NCBI GenBank assembly: GCA_051294375.1
Contig: CM119264.1
Coordinates: forward strand, 26,781,199-26,845,198
Length of the DNA stretch: 64,000 bases
Reading direction: 5' to 3'
DNA from: Paraspadella gotoi
Taxonomy: Eukaryota; Chaetognatha
Made by a program: the position numbers and the translations under genes. Positions 25,788 to 35,850 of this stretch are shown in pieces (position 1 is the first letter of the stretch; every line of letters starts with the position of its first letter). Under the pieces are notes generated by a model, which saw only the letters and a program-made list of their open reading frames with translations, was not told where the DNA came from and ran no database searches.

Positions 25788-25950
25788 GGTTCGCTTAATG
25801 GGGTTCGTCGAGGGGCGGGCCAATGAATTGCTGCCGCCTGCTCTGCCACTGCCGCGTTCCCCTGCGCAGGGAATTCGGCAAACGCGTTTTCGATCGCGTT
25901 TGGGAGAAAAAAAGTTTCGGCAGCAGACAATCTCACCCTGGGCTGAGAGA
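25788..25950 (+). pseudogene. Copy-2 version of the Cys-rich exon, frameshifted
   Basis: Acceptor TCTCCCAG is present. Indels after it shift the frame and the donor reads GTGCG in place of GTGAGT. It sits at the very end of copy 2. Confidence 0.5.
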
Positions 25951-25979
25951 GTGCGTTTTTGCCTCTAAGTCTTGTTTCA

Positions 25980-26920
25980 CCTCTCTCGATCCCTACTCCT
26001 CCTCCTATCCTAGCTCCTTCTTCTATCCCTCTCCTCCTCCTATCCATCTCCTCCTTCTATCCTATCTCCTTCTTCTATTCCCATCTCCTTTTTCTATTCC
26101 CATCTCCTTCTTTCTTCTCCCATCTCCTTCTTCTATCCCATCTCCTCCTATTCCCATCTCTTATGGTTGGAATAGATGGAGAGTGTTACGATCATTAAGG
26201 TCCTCATTTGGATTATAATGATATCTATAAAATTTTGCTTTGTAGAATCAAAAACTTTGAATCCAAGCATTTTTTCCTACTAGAAACAATATTCTTAAAA
26301 ATTCTTTGATCAGCTTATTGTTGATTTTTTTTCTTTTTTCGTTCTGTTAATTTAAATTATTTTATATTTTGTTTGAATTGTAAACTGTACAATTTCTATG
26401 CGTTTACTGCTAATGCACTGTTATACCCTTTTGAAATGTACTGTTTTCAACTAATTGTTGTATAAACGAATAAAACACATATATATTATTCCCATCTCCA
26501 TTTCTTATATCCCATCTCCTCCTCCTATTCCCATCTCTTTTTATCCCAATCTCCTTCTTATATCCCATCTCCTCCTCTATTCCCATCTCTTCTTCTATCT
26601 CAATCTCCTCATATCCATCTCTTTTTATCCCATCTCCTTCTTATATTTCCCATCTCTCCTCCTATCCCATCTCCTTCTTCTATCCCAGTCTTCTCCTTTC
26701 CCATCTCTTTTTATCCCATCTTCCTTTCTCATTATCCCCATCTCTTCCTCCGTATCCCATCTCTCCTTCTATTTCCCAATCCTCCTTTCNNNNNNNNNNN
26801 NNNNNNNNNNNNNNTATCCCATCTCTTTTTATCCCATCTCCTTCTTATATCCCATCTCCTCCTCCTATCCCATCTCTTTTTATCCCATCTTCTTCTTATA
26901 TCCCATCTCCTCCCTCCACC
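25980..26920 (+). repeat. CT-rich minisatellite (TCCCATCTCC unit)
   Basis: Two arrays of a 16-19 bp unit, consensus close to TATCCCATCTCCTTCTTC, at 25985-26160 and 26487-26918, contain an N gap of about 25 bases (from 26792). They are separated by about 320 bp of unique A/T-rich sequence (26165-26486) with no gene signal. Unit variants alternate TCCTCC, TTCTTA and TTTTTA. Confidence 0.9.
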
Positions 26921-27004
26921 GAAAAGATGGATGGGATTTGATCAAACGACGTCCGTCGAGGATTCCTACGCCGCCAGGCATCGGTTTTTTTTCCGGAGAC
27001 GACT

Positions 27005-27019
27005 GTGTCTGTCTCAGTC

Positions 27020-27050
<31 letters not shown>

Positions 27051-27058
27051 CTCTCTCT
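27005..27058 (+). repeat. (TGTC)n microsatellite
   Basis: About eight tandem TGTC/CTGT units running into (CT)n. Confidence 0.85.
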
Positions 27059-27152
27059 CTCAATTTTTTGCTATTTATATCTCTCACAGTATGTGTGCGA
27101 GTATATGCCTTCTGTTCACTCACTTTATCTAAGCCTCTATCTCGTCCTCTTA

Positions 27153-27192
<40 letters not shown>

Positions 27193-27193
27193 C

Positions 27194-27227
<34 letters not shown>

Positions 27228-27231
27228 GCAT

Positions 27232-27329
27232 NNNNNNNNNNNNNNNNNNNNNNNNNNNNNNNNNNNNNNNNNNNNNNNNNNNNNNNNNNNNNNNNNNNNN
27301 NNNNNNNNNNNNNNNNNNNNNNNNNNNNN
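27232..27329. other. Assembly gap (98 N)
   Basis: Run of 98 N between a CT microsatellite and the start of duplication C copy 1. Confidence 0.99.
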
Positions 27330-28373
27330 TCGATCAAAAAACCATTTGTAAATTGAATTGGATGAAAAAAGGAGTACTCCATTTTAGAACAGGATAAAAA
27401 ACCAAGGGAGAGAGAAACGGGAAGCGGCTTTCATCCTTTGGATTCAAGTGTTTCATCTTTCTCTCTTTCTCTGTCTCAATTGACTCTGTCTCTGTCTCTT
27501 CTTCGTCCTCTCTGTCACTTCTCTTACAGTGTGCGGTTATCTAGGTCCGTCCTACATCTGTCCTTTCATCGCTATCAGTTACAAGTTTTGTAGTTAAGTT
27601 TAAAAGTTAAAATTTCAGTTAAGTTTTCGTATTTATAAGTTTAAGTTTCATCATTAGAATTAAGTCGCCCCAAAAATTGTGTCCTGCTTCTTCTACTTTC
27701 CCAATATTATTTCTCTGATGCCTTTCATTTAATTGACATCAGGTCTAATGAAAGAGATGAAGCGTCGTTGGCGCATTGTATCGCTTTGGCGCCATGAAAT
27801 GAAACGATAGGCGCCGAAAACGTGGCGTTGATTGGCGCCGAAATATCAGTGTCACCCTACGCATGATTATAGAGATTGCAGTTACAATATCTGGCATCAA
27901 AGGTTGAGGACAATGCCAATGCTGATGCCAAGAATGATAGAAAACTTGTGAAAAACGCTTCTTTGAAACTGTTAAGTCAAAACTGCGGAATGAGACGAGG
28001 CTGATTGCTAAGGCGTTGGGAGACTTAGTAAAATGTTCCTCGTCGGCAAACAATGCTGCTTGGTAAGACGTTGGGCGTCGTCAGTCGATGGTGCTTGGTA
28101 GGACGTTGGGCGTCGCCAGGTCGAGACGAACCGAAGGAACGAGACTAATGGCGCCGGAGTCACCGAGTATCGTTTATCCGCTTCACCCGGCGCCGAGAAA
28201 TTCCGGAGGAACGAGATTAAATCGATATCCGGTTCCATTCGTCATTTTTCGGCAGCAGAGGGTTTTTTTTTCTCTTGCAATGGATGTATTGCAATTTGTT
28301 AACATGGTTTCCTTTTCCGAGGGAAAGGTTGAATGAAGACGGAGAAATATCGTGGAAAGGTGACTTGATCTCC

Positions 28374-28375
<2 letters not shown>
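27330..28375 (+). repeat. Duplication C, copy 1 (about 1.05 kb)
   Basis: Collinear with 28420-29560. Both start at GATCAAAAAA..ACCATTTTGTAAAT and end just after the AGGTTGAATGAAGA-type segment before a CT or GA tract. They differ by single-base indels. Confidence 0.93.
27882..28029 (+). CDS. Possible exon of unknown gene (duplication C, copy 1)
   Basis: After an AGAGATTGCAG acceptor the plus strand reads LQYLASKVEDNANADAKNDR, then KLVKNASLKLLSQ. A one-base shift relative to copy 2 then restores a reading NETR and LIAKALGDL ending at CTTAG|GTAAAATG (donor complete in copy 2; one G missing in copy 1). The composition is protein-like and both copies carry it. The acceptor lacks a strong pyrimidine tract. 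No family is recognised. Confidence 0.35.
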
Positions 28376-28409
<34 letters not shown>

Positions 28410-28419
28410 CTCTCTCTCT

Positions 28420-29560
28420 CGATCAAAAAATACCATTTTGTAAATGGAATTGGACATTGAAAAAAAGAGAACGTACTCCATTCTAGAACAGGATAAAAAA
28501 CCAAAGGGGAGAGAGAAACGGGAAGCGCGCTCTTCATCCTTTGGATTCAAGTCGTTTCATCTTTTCTCTCTTTCTACTAGTTCTCAATTGGACTCTGTCT
28601 CTTGTACTCTTCTTCGTCCTTCTGTCACTTCTCTACAGTGTGCGGTTATCTTAGTTCGCTCCTGTCCTACATCTGTCCTTTCATCGCTATCAGTTACAAG
28701 CTTTTGTAGTTAACGTTTAAAACGTATAAAATTTCACGTTTAAGTTTCGTATTATAAGTTTAAGTTTCATCATTAGAATTAAGTCGCACCCAAAAATTGT
28801 GTCTCTGCTTCTTTCTACTCCCAATATTATTTTCTCTGATGCCTTCATTTAATTGACATCAGGTCTAATGAAAGAGATGAAGCTTGTCGTTCGGCGCATT
28901 GTATCGCTTTGGCGCCATTGAAATGAAACGATAGGCGCCGAAAACGCTGCGTTGATTGGCGCCGAAAATATCAGTCTGTCATTCCCTACGCCATTTGATT
29001 ATTAGAGATTGCAGTTACAATATCTTGGCATCAAAGGTTGAGGACAATGCCAATGCCTGATGCCTAAGAAATGAATTGACTAAAAACTTCGTGAAAAAAC
29101 GCTTCTTTAAAACTGTTAAGTCAAACTGGTCCCGGATAATGAGACGCAGGCTGATTGCTAAGGCGTTGGGGGAGGGCAGACTTAGGTAAAATGTTCCTCG
29201 TCGGCAATACAATGCTGCTTTCGGTAAGACGTTGGGGCGTTCCTCTCCATCGATTGGTGCTTGGTAGGGACCTTGGGCCGTCGCCAGGGTCGAGACGAAC
29301 CGAAGTAGAAACGAGCACTAATGGCGCCCGGAGTCACCGAGTTATCGTTTAATCCGCTTCACCCGGCCCGCCGAGAAAGTTCGGCTCTGGTAGGAACCGA
29401 GTCAATTAAATCGATATCCGGTTCCATTCGTCATTTTCGCAGCAGAGGGTTTTTTTTCTCTTGCAAATGGATCTGTATTGCAATTGTTAACCATGGTCTT
29501 CCTTTCCGCGGAAAGGTTTGAATGAAGAACGAGAGAAATATCGTGCGAAAGTTGAACTTA
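28420..29560 (+). repeat. Duplication C, copy 2 (about 1.14 kb)
   Basis: Second copy of 27330-28375, longer by many single-base insertions. The copies are separated only by the (CT)n tract at 28375-28420, and copy 2 is followed by a long imperfect GA tract (29575-29735). Confidence 0.93.
29015..29185 (+). CDS. Possible exon of unknown gene (duplication C, copy 2)
   Basis: Counterpart of the frame at 27882-28029, with the same GATTGCAG acceptor and an intact donor TTAG|GTAAAA at 29186. Several extra bases interrupt the frame. The readable pieces are the same as in copy 1. Confidence 0.3.
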
Positions 29561-29922
29561 TATGAGATGACGAGAATAGAGAGAGAGAGAGAATAGAAGA
29601 AAGAAGAGAGACGAGAGCAGAAGGAGAGCGAGGAATTAGGAGGAGAGAAGGGAGAGAGAAGAGATACGATGAGAGAACAGAGAGAGAGAGAAGAGAGGAA
29701 GAGTGAGGAGATGAGAGAGAGAGAGAGAGAGAGACCGTTCACTCTGTTTTATTCGGCGTTGAAGCAACTAAAACCTTTATGAGCAAAGAAGGAAAAAAAG
29801 GAAAAGAGGTTTGACTATCTCACGTCCAAAAAATTCGAAAAAACCTCGTAAAGCCGTAAAACATCCAGGATAAATTCTTTCTCTTTTCTCTCTCTCTCCC
29901 TCTCTCTTCTTCTTTCTCTTCA

Positions 29923-29975
<53 letters not shown>

Positions 29976-30084
29976 NNNNNNNNNNNNNNNNNNNNNNNNN
30001 TTTTTTTTCAATAAAAAAAGGAAAGCAAAGACCCGATGTTTGTGGTCGGCGTTTGATTGGCAGCCGAAGTCAAAAGCGATGAGA

Positions 30085-30155
30085 GAGATACAGTGGATTC
30101 CGGTCACTGCATATCGCGTCCGGTCGCGTCCGGTCGCTGCCTATCGCGTCCGAGC
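30085..30155 (+). repeat. Short tandem repeat, TATCGCGTCCGGTCGC unit
   Basis: Three to four imperfect copies of a 10-20 bp unit containing CGCGTCCGGTCG. Confidence 0.6.
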
Positions 30156-30449
30156 AGCCCGAGACAGCAATGGTGAAGGCCGAAGGAAGACACAATTTTG
30201 TTTAAATGACCAACTTGATTTTAAATTTTAAAATATTGTTGCTTTAAATCCTTAGATGTAAAGTTTATAAACCTAACAAAAAACAAATTATATTCATATC
30301 CATAAAAAAACCTATTTGACGAGACAACACATAAAATATAAAACATCTCTTGGTTGCAAGCTTTGAAATATTAAATATCTCCAGTTTCGTTACAGCCTTA
30401 TGTCCGATCCTTGCTAAGAGACACATTCTCCACTATCATTACTCTTTTC

Positions 30450-30620
30450 CAGCCTTTTCTATTTTCTCCAAGCTCTCTCCTTTCTTACAAGCTTTCCCCC
30501 TTCTAACCAAGCTCTCTCTCTTCTCACACAGCTTTTCCCTTGTTTCACCACACTCTCCCTTTCTTACAAGCTATCCCCCTTCTCACCAAGCTTTCTCCCT
30601 TTCATAAAGCGCTCTCCCTA
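30450..30620 (+). repeat. Minisatellite, CAAGCTTTCCCCCTTCT unit
   Basis: Seven to eight imperfect units of about 18-20 bp sharing AAGCT, a CT-rich core and TTCT. Confidence 0.7.
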
Positions 30621-31639
30621 TCTTCCATGCCCTTGTATGCCCTATCACCATGCCGCCGCCCCTTTCCCCGCCACGCGCCACGTCTATTAAGCACGTTCTT
30701 ATCTATGGATCGAGCCAACGTTTTTTTTCTCTCCGACCAAAACATACGAGAGATGTTTTTTTTTTATTTATTGATAAATAATACGCGAATATGATAAATG
30801 AAAAGAGGTAAATACAGATCGTTTCATTTCTCTTTTTTTTTTTTTTGTTTGGTCCGTTGAAAAACAGAAAAAATATAACGATTCTTAACCTAAACATAAC
30901 TTTTAATAAATATACTTTTAACCTGACATCTGACGGCATCAAGGCGTCGAAAAACGAGCGAAAGAAAAGAAACAAAAGGACACCCTGCATCATGATCAAC
31001 CCTTTCCATAAACTTTCATGATCGCTTCCCATTTTTAGACTGAAAATTTCCTTATTTTTTATTTTTCAAAATTGTCTTATTTACGATCAGAATCATCGTC
31101 ATCATCATCATCATTACTGTACTAGAACTTCATGTTTTGATTTTTATTTCGAATGAGACAATTTCAATATAACGGTTTCACTTAAACAACCAAAAATATT
31201 AACATAATATAACTTTGGTCCCCCCCTCAAAAAATTATCTATTCCCACCCTTTTCTGTTCAGCCTCTTAGATATTATGATTTTTCTTTAATGACTTTCTA
31301 ACAAAAATGATGTGTGATATCTATTAGAAAACTAGGACAGATTGTGATTTAAACATTGTGTTGTATAGATGCCCTCTCTATTTCCAGAAGACAACACTGA
31401 CTTCCCCTTCCCAAAATGAGTTATTAGATTTAATGATAAGTAAAATATTTTTCAGAAAGAAAGCAATACATATTTGTTTAAATAATATAGATTAAATACA
31501 AAATTCTTCATAAAATATAAAAATAGAAAATAGTGAAACAAGTAATTTGCAAATTTTCATAAGGTGTCGACGCATAACAACAACAACAACAAGTCGTCAT
31601 CTGAGATTTCGATCCGACGTTTCGGACGCAGGAAGCGAC

Positions 31640-31795
31640 GCGGTTGACGACGCGTTTAGGGATGAAGTCGATGTCCCTTTTGAAGTTGACGTCGATGTTG
31701 TATTTAGAGATGAAGTCGATATCACGTTTCAGGATGAAGTTGATGTTCCGTTTAGGGATGAAGTCGACATCGCGTTTAGGAATGAAGTCGCGTGG
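31640..31795 (+). repeat. 30-bp minisatellite encoding a decapeptide
   Basis: About five head-to-tail 30-bp units containing TTTAGGGATGAAGTCGAT. In the plus frame each unit reads a variant of FRDEVDVPF or FRDEVDIAF; the opposite strand reads KRDIDFIPKR-like units. Substitutions between units are moderate and the length period is kept, so both strands stay open. No start, splice site or larger gene context is evident. Confidence 0.85.
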
Positions 31796-32067
31796 AGGAA
31801 AAATTTCAGTACATTCAGTAAATTTAGTATTACACGATAAAATTATCGAGCAAAACACGCCATCCATGCTTTTTCTACCTCTCTCTCTCTCTCTATCCTA
31901 CTCTATCATCTCCTCCTCTCTCTTTGTGTCTCCTGCACTGAATGGATGAATTTCCATTTGTTTAGAGATCGACGGGAGAGAGAATGCGCTGTTATCGAAC
32001 GCAAATATGCAAATGAGATTTGATCGATTGATTGTGATCGTTGAGGCGCGGATATTCGTGGAGAGGG

Positions 32068-32145
32068 AGGTGGGCATAGTTGTTGACATAGTGTTGGGCA
32101 TAGTTGTTGGCATAGTGGTGGACATAGTGGTGGGTATTGTGGTGC
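32068..32145 (+). repeat. 12-bp minisatellite (GGCATAGTTGTT)
   Basis: Six consecutive units of 12 bp: GGCATAGTTGTT, GACATAGTGTTG, GGCATAGTTGTT, GGCATAGTGGTG, GACATAGTGGTG and a final GGTATTGTGGTG. Alternate units carry GGC or GAC, hinting at a 24-bp higher order. Confidence 0.9.
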
Positions 32146-32231
32146 TTTTGGGATCCGAAGGAGAAGCCAAAGAGAAAGATATTTTTATTTTCAAGAAGGA
32201 ATGATAGGTGACTGAAAACTTCCATCTTTAA

Positions 32232-32234
<3 letters not shown>

Positions 32235-32327
<93 letters not shown>

Positions 32328-32328
32328 C
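32235..32328. repeat. (CT)n microsatellite, uninterrupted
   Basis: About 94 bases of pure CT dinucleotide, one of the longest uninterrupted arrays in the window. Confidence 0.97.
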
Positions 32329-32749
32329 AAAAACAGAGAGCGGGCTCTTCGAAAACGGAACAAAATGAAAAACAACAAAATGACGAATGACGTCTCGGAT
32401 GAAGCGAGAAAGAGCGCCGGGATATAAGAAAAGGAGCGAGAAACAGCGCCGCAATAATGAAAAGGCGCCGGAAAAGGCAAGAAAACGCCGGTACCGCAAT
32501 TGGATTCAGTTCACAACCCGTGGTCGACATTGACGAATGAATTCGGACCCTAGAGTTGTCCGTTGGCGCGCGTGTGGGCGTGAGGGCGAGTGGGCGAGTG
32601 GGCGTGTCCAACGGAGAAACGCCGTCGTTTCCGAGACGAGAGTAATTTAGCTGCCACTCATTGTTTTTGTTTTCGTATAGAATATATATTATATATATAT
32701 ATATGTCAAAATCAAGTGCAGATGCAGGAAGTTGAAGTCGCAGCCCGAA

Positions 32750-33040
32750 CCTAATGCTGTTGTGGCATTGATTCCCCATTAAATGCCCTAACAATCTTCT
32801 TCAATCCTCATCTAATACGATTGTCGGATTTAATCTGCGTTAAATGCGATGATTCGAAAACAAGAATTTAAAGAAAAGTCCCACATAATGCTTTTGCGGC
32901 TTTCTAATCTCAATCAAATGTTGAGGAGTAATTCAATCCCCGTTTAATACTTACTAAAACCATTAAATGCGGTCAAACCCCGTTGCAGCATTCAATTCCC
33001 ATCTAATGCCGTTGCGGCATTAAATTCCAAATACCAATGC
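32750..33040 (+). repeat. Diverged tandem repeat with AATGCCGTTGCGGCATT motif
   Basis: Around seven degenerate units of about 34 bp with the pattern TTAAATGCxGTTGxGGCATT and a CC(A/C)TxTAATxC linker. The core AATGCCGTTGCGGCATT is an inverted repeat with 7-bp arms and a TTG loop. Confidence 0.65.
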
Positions 33041-34704
33041 AAATACCGTGCCTGAAAGATTTTTGTTACCTCGTGTCGGGTCTATCTTTTTTAGTTCATT
33101 TGAAGTTGACCTCCAACCTTATCTTTCCATCGTTCTAGTCGCTTTCTCGTGGCTTTCTTTCGGCCCAAACCCGTCCACTTGTTATTCGATCAGAATCATT
33201 TTTAAAGAAAAGATCGGCCGTCTGGAACCGTAGTTTTTACGGATTCCAAGGATTTATTACAAACATTTATTCGAACATTTCATTGATTTGCCATGGATTT
33301 ATCTCTACGAAAAATACAAATAATTCACGATTTATTCTACATTTTTCGAACGTTTTCTTTACGCTTTAAGATTTAGTAAGATACTACGAAATCCTTGCTC
33401 TCTTGTCAAAATCTGTTCATTCCGACGGCGACGCCTCGAACGCGCGACCCGCAGGCATTAGAAAATGTGGACGGCCGTTTGCCTCTGATCGGCCGCCGTT
33501 AATACCTCTCTTCACCAAACTGATTGTAATTGTTTCAGAGAAGGAGGAGGAAGAGGGAGAAAGGCTGAGAAAAAAATGAAAAAAATTTTTTTCGAAAAGA
33601 ATAAACTTTTTCCTGCGAGGGAAAAAAGCACACGATTGTGTAACTGTTATCTTAGTTTCATTCCATACTTTCAAAAAAATTCGGTAGACACAGCGGAGCA
33701 GCAGCAACGGTACAACGCCCCAGCAGCGCAGATTTTATACCTACCGCAGGCCACAGCAGCCTCCGAACCCGCCGCAGCATTCTCTGCACCGCCGCGTCCT
33801 CGTCGCTTCGATCGAAAAAGCGTAAAAAAAAAAAAAAAGAAAATAAGGAAACTCGCGACGCCAAATGTTTACGCGACAAAAAAAAAAAAAGAAGAAAATC
33901 GGGATTATTTATGTCGAAGGTTCTCTCGAAAATTGCTTTGGTAATTATAAGCCTACAAAAACACTTTTCTTTCGCGTTTATGTTGTTGGACGACCCTGCG
34001 GTATGCCTTCCCCTCCCCCATAGGCCTAGCGCTTTGCTCCAACAGCCCGCAGCCATACCTCTACCCCCTGTCCCCCCACCCGAACACCGCCGGGGTCGTT
34101 CGTCGTGAAATTCCGCGATGGCGTCGGCGTAGCGTGAATGGAAATGTTTTTCTGTCCCGACGACATCGTCGTCAATCATCAGTGTTCGTCGTTGTTGTTG
34201 TCGTTGTTGTTGTTGTCCTCGTCGTTTCCCGCTTTTAATTTCCTCGTCATCGTTGGCATCGCAACTTTTAGATTTCGTCATGGTTGTCATTGGCGCATCC
34301 AATGGATTTTCGCTTCGGTCGTTTTTTTGTTTTCTCCTCATTGTCATCAGCTTCGTTGTCATTTACTTTGCATCGACGTCGTCGGTGTCGTCGTCGTCAT
34401 CGTCGTCGTCAGACCTCGGTTTGTCGGATCGGAAAAGGGAGCGGCTTTTTATCGAATGAATAAATTAAATGACAAATCGAGATGAAGTTTGACATAAAAA
34501 TACGCGTTTGCTCGATGTTTGTTTAACGTGTGGAAAATTATGTTAAAACATTGACGCTTTGACACGTGAAAGGAATGAAGGCTGTTCTAAATAGAAAATC
34601 AACTATTCTACTTAATAAATCTAAATCTAAATCTAAATCAACTAAATCTACTAATCTCGCTTATGCAACTAAATAAATCCTTATTAATGGACTAAAATTG
34701 AAAC

Positions 34705-34739
34705 GAATATATATATATTATATATATATATATATATAT
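34705..34739. repeat. (TA)n microsatellite
   Basis: About 34 bases of alternating TA. The copy in block 2 (44470-44480) has only about 10, a length difference between the copies. Confidence 0.9.
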
Positions 34740-35324
34740 CAAAAATGATATATATTGAATTCCGATAATTAAATCGTTGCAACGTTACCTAATTTTTAAC
34801 TCAACTCGTCACAACGCAACTTTCACTACTCAAGCAAAACTGACTCGGCGTTTCGCGTTTCTAGAAGTGGCGCGTGCGTGTGGTGATAGAGATGGCTTCA
34901 TGGCACTCTGAGATACTCGACGTTCGCTGTCAGAGATGGCAAAATATGGCGCTGTAGGAACTCACTTTCACAATCGAGATGGCGTACGCGGACTCGCTCC
35001 GGCTGACATCGTCGAAAAGAAATTCTTTACGCCCAAAAAAAAAACCGTTTAAACGTTGAAAAAAAAAAACAAAAGATCTCGCGACTCGTAAACATAACGC
35101 CATCTTTGAAAGAAAAGAGCGCGGGTTGCGGAAGAAAAACGGATTAAAAAACAAAAGCCTCGATTGAGAACAGATATGAGGGAAAGGAAGCGGGAAGAGA
35201 GCTTTGCCTTTTGCAATTAAAACTCAAGAAATGGACCATATAAGATGGAAAGAAGTGGCTGAGAGTAGTAGTATTGTACCGCGGGTGTACATATATTTTT
35301 TAGTCTCTTTATGCCAGTTGGTAT

Positions 35325-35450
35325 TTAGTTGCGCCGCGAGTACTCGCGGAGCAACTTTTCGGTCGGTCTGTCGGTCGGTCGGTATGTCTGTCCGTCGGTC
35401 TTTCCCACTTACGTTAAAAATGCATATAATTTGCCTATAGTTAGTTTGTC
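35325..35450 (+). repeat. Dispersed repeat with GTCGGTCGG core and 16-bp palindrome
   Basis: This segment contains the perfect palindrome CCGCGAGTACTCGCGG (35334-35349), then CGGTCGGTCTGTCGGTCGG and CCCACTTACGTTAAAAATGC. It recurs at 45062-45185 (block 2) and inverted in intron 7 of the kinase gene (59310-59425). The third place is outside the duplicated blocks, so it is an interspersed repeat family. Confidence 0.75.
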
Positions 35451-35740
35451 ATTTGATAAGACAGAAAAACCTCAAATCTGACGGACTGCTAGCGCCGCCT
35501 TCAGGAATTCCCTAAAACTATAAGGAATGAAAGACGGCATTTTGATACAGTGCAATGTCATAAATACATGGGAGAAGAAAGTTTTTTAGACATGTATGTC
35601 ATAGCATATGATCAAAGGAAAATACACATGAAAATAAAGTCACTTCGGAGCAACACATTGGAATTACCGATCTTATTTTCTTTTCATCTTTAAATTTCAT
35701 TTTTGGTCTTTTCTTTTAAATTTTTTTCCTATTTTTTCCT

Positions 35741-35850
35741 TCCTATTTCTTTCCTCCATTCCTCTTTCCTCTATTCCTCTTTCCCCTATTCCTCTTTCTC
35801 CATTCCTCTTTCCTCCATCTCTTCCTCCATTCCTCTTTCTCCTTCCCTCC
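35741..35850 (+). repeat. Minisatellite, TTCCTCTTTCCTCCA unit
   Basis: Six to seven imperfect 14-15 bp units. The block 2 counterpart is at 45479-45575. Confidence 0.85.

Larger units (their letters stand above)
15829..25979 (+). repeat. Duplication A, copy 2 (10.15 kb, indel-rich)
   Basis: Second collinear copy of 5456-15708. It contains extra or missing single bases every few tens of bases, in and outside homopolymers, and these break the exons that are open in copy 1 (7519-7684, 11693-12157, 15528-15678). Copy 2 lacks large N gaps where copy 1 has them. This is what raw or lightly corrected long-read sequence looks like. Confidence 0.95.
29560..33500. other. Non-coding region with microsatellites and minisatellites
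   Basis: No gene recognised. It contains an imperfect GA tract (29575-29735), a CT tract and 25-N gap (29920-30000), a CT-rich minisatellite (30450-30620), A/T-rich DNA (30720-31540), a 30-bp repeat (31640-31795), a 12-bp repeat (32068-32145), a long CT array (32235-32328) and a diverged AATGCC repeat (32750-33040). Confidence 0.7.

Noticed and set aside
33658-34485. 234-residue minus-strand frame, Thr/Gln/Asp-rich (and the copy at 43806-44124)
   Set aside because: It covers GTT/GTC triplet tracts. The frame is not preserved between copies and has no splice context. The Asp-rich reading differs by frame in each copy, so I do not call a gene.
34611-34660. Telomere-like TAAATC/CTAAAT hexamers
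   Set aside because: Only four to five imperfect units inside A/T-rich DNA. This is too short and not a known telomere motif.
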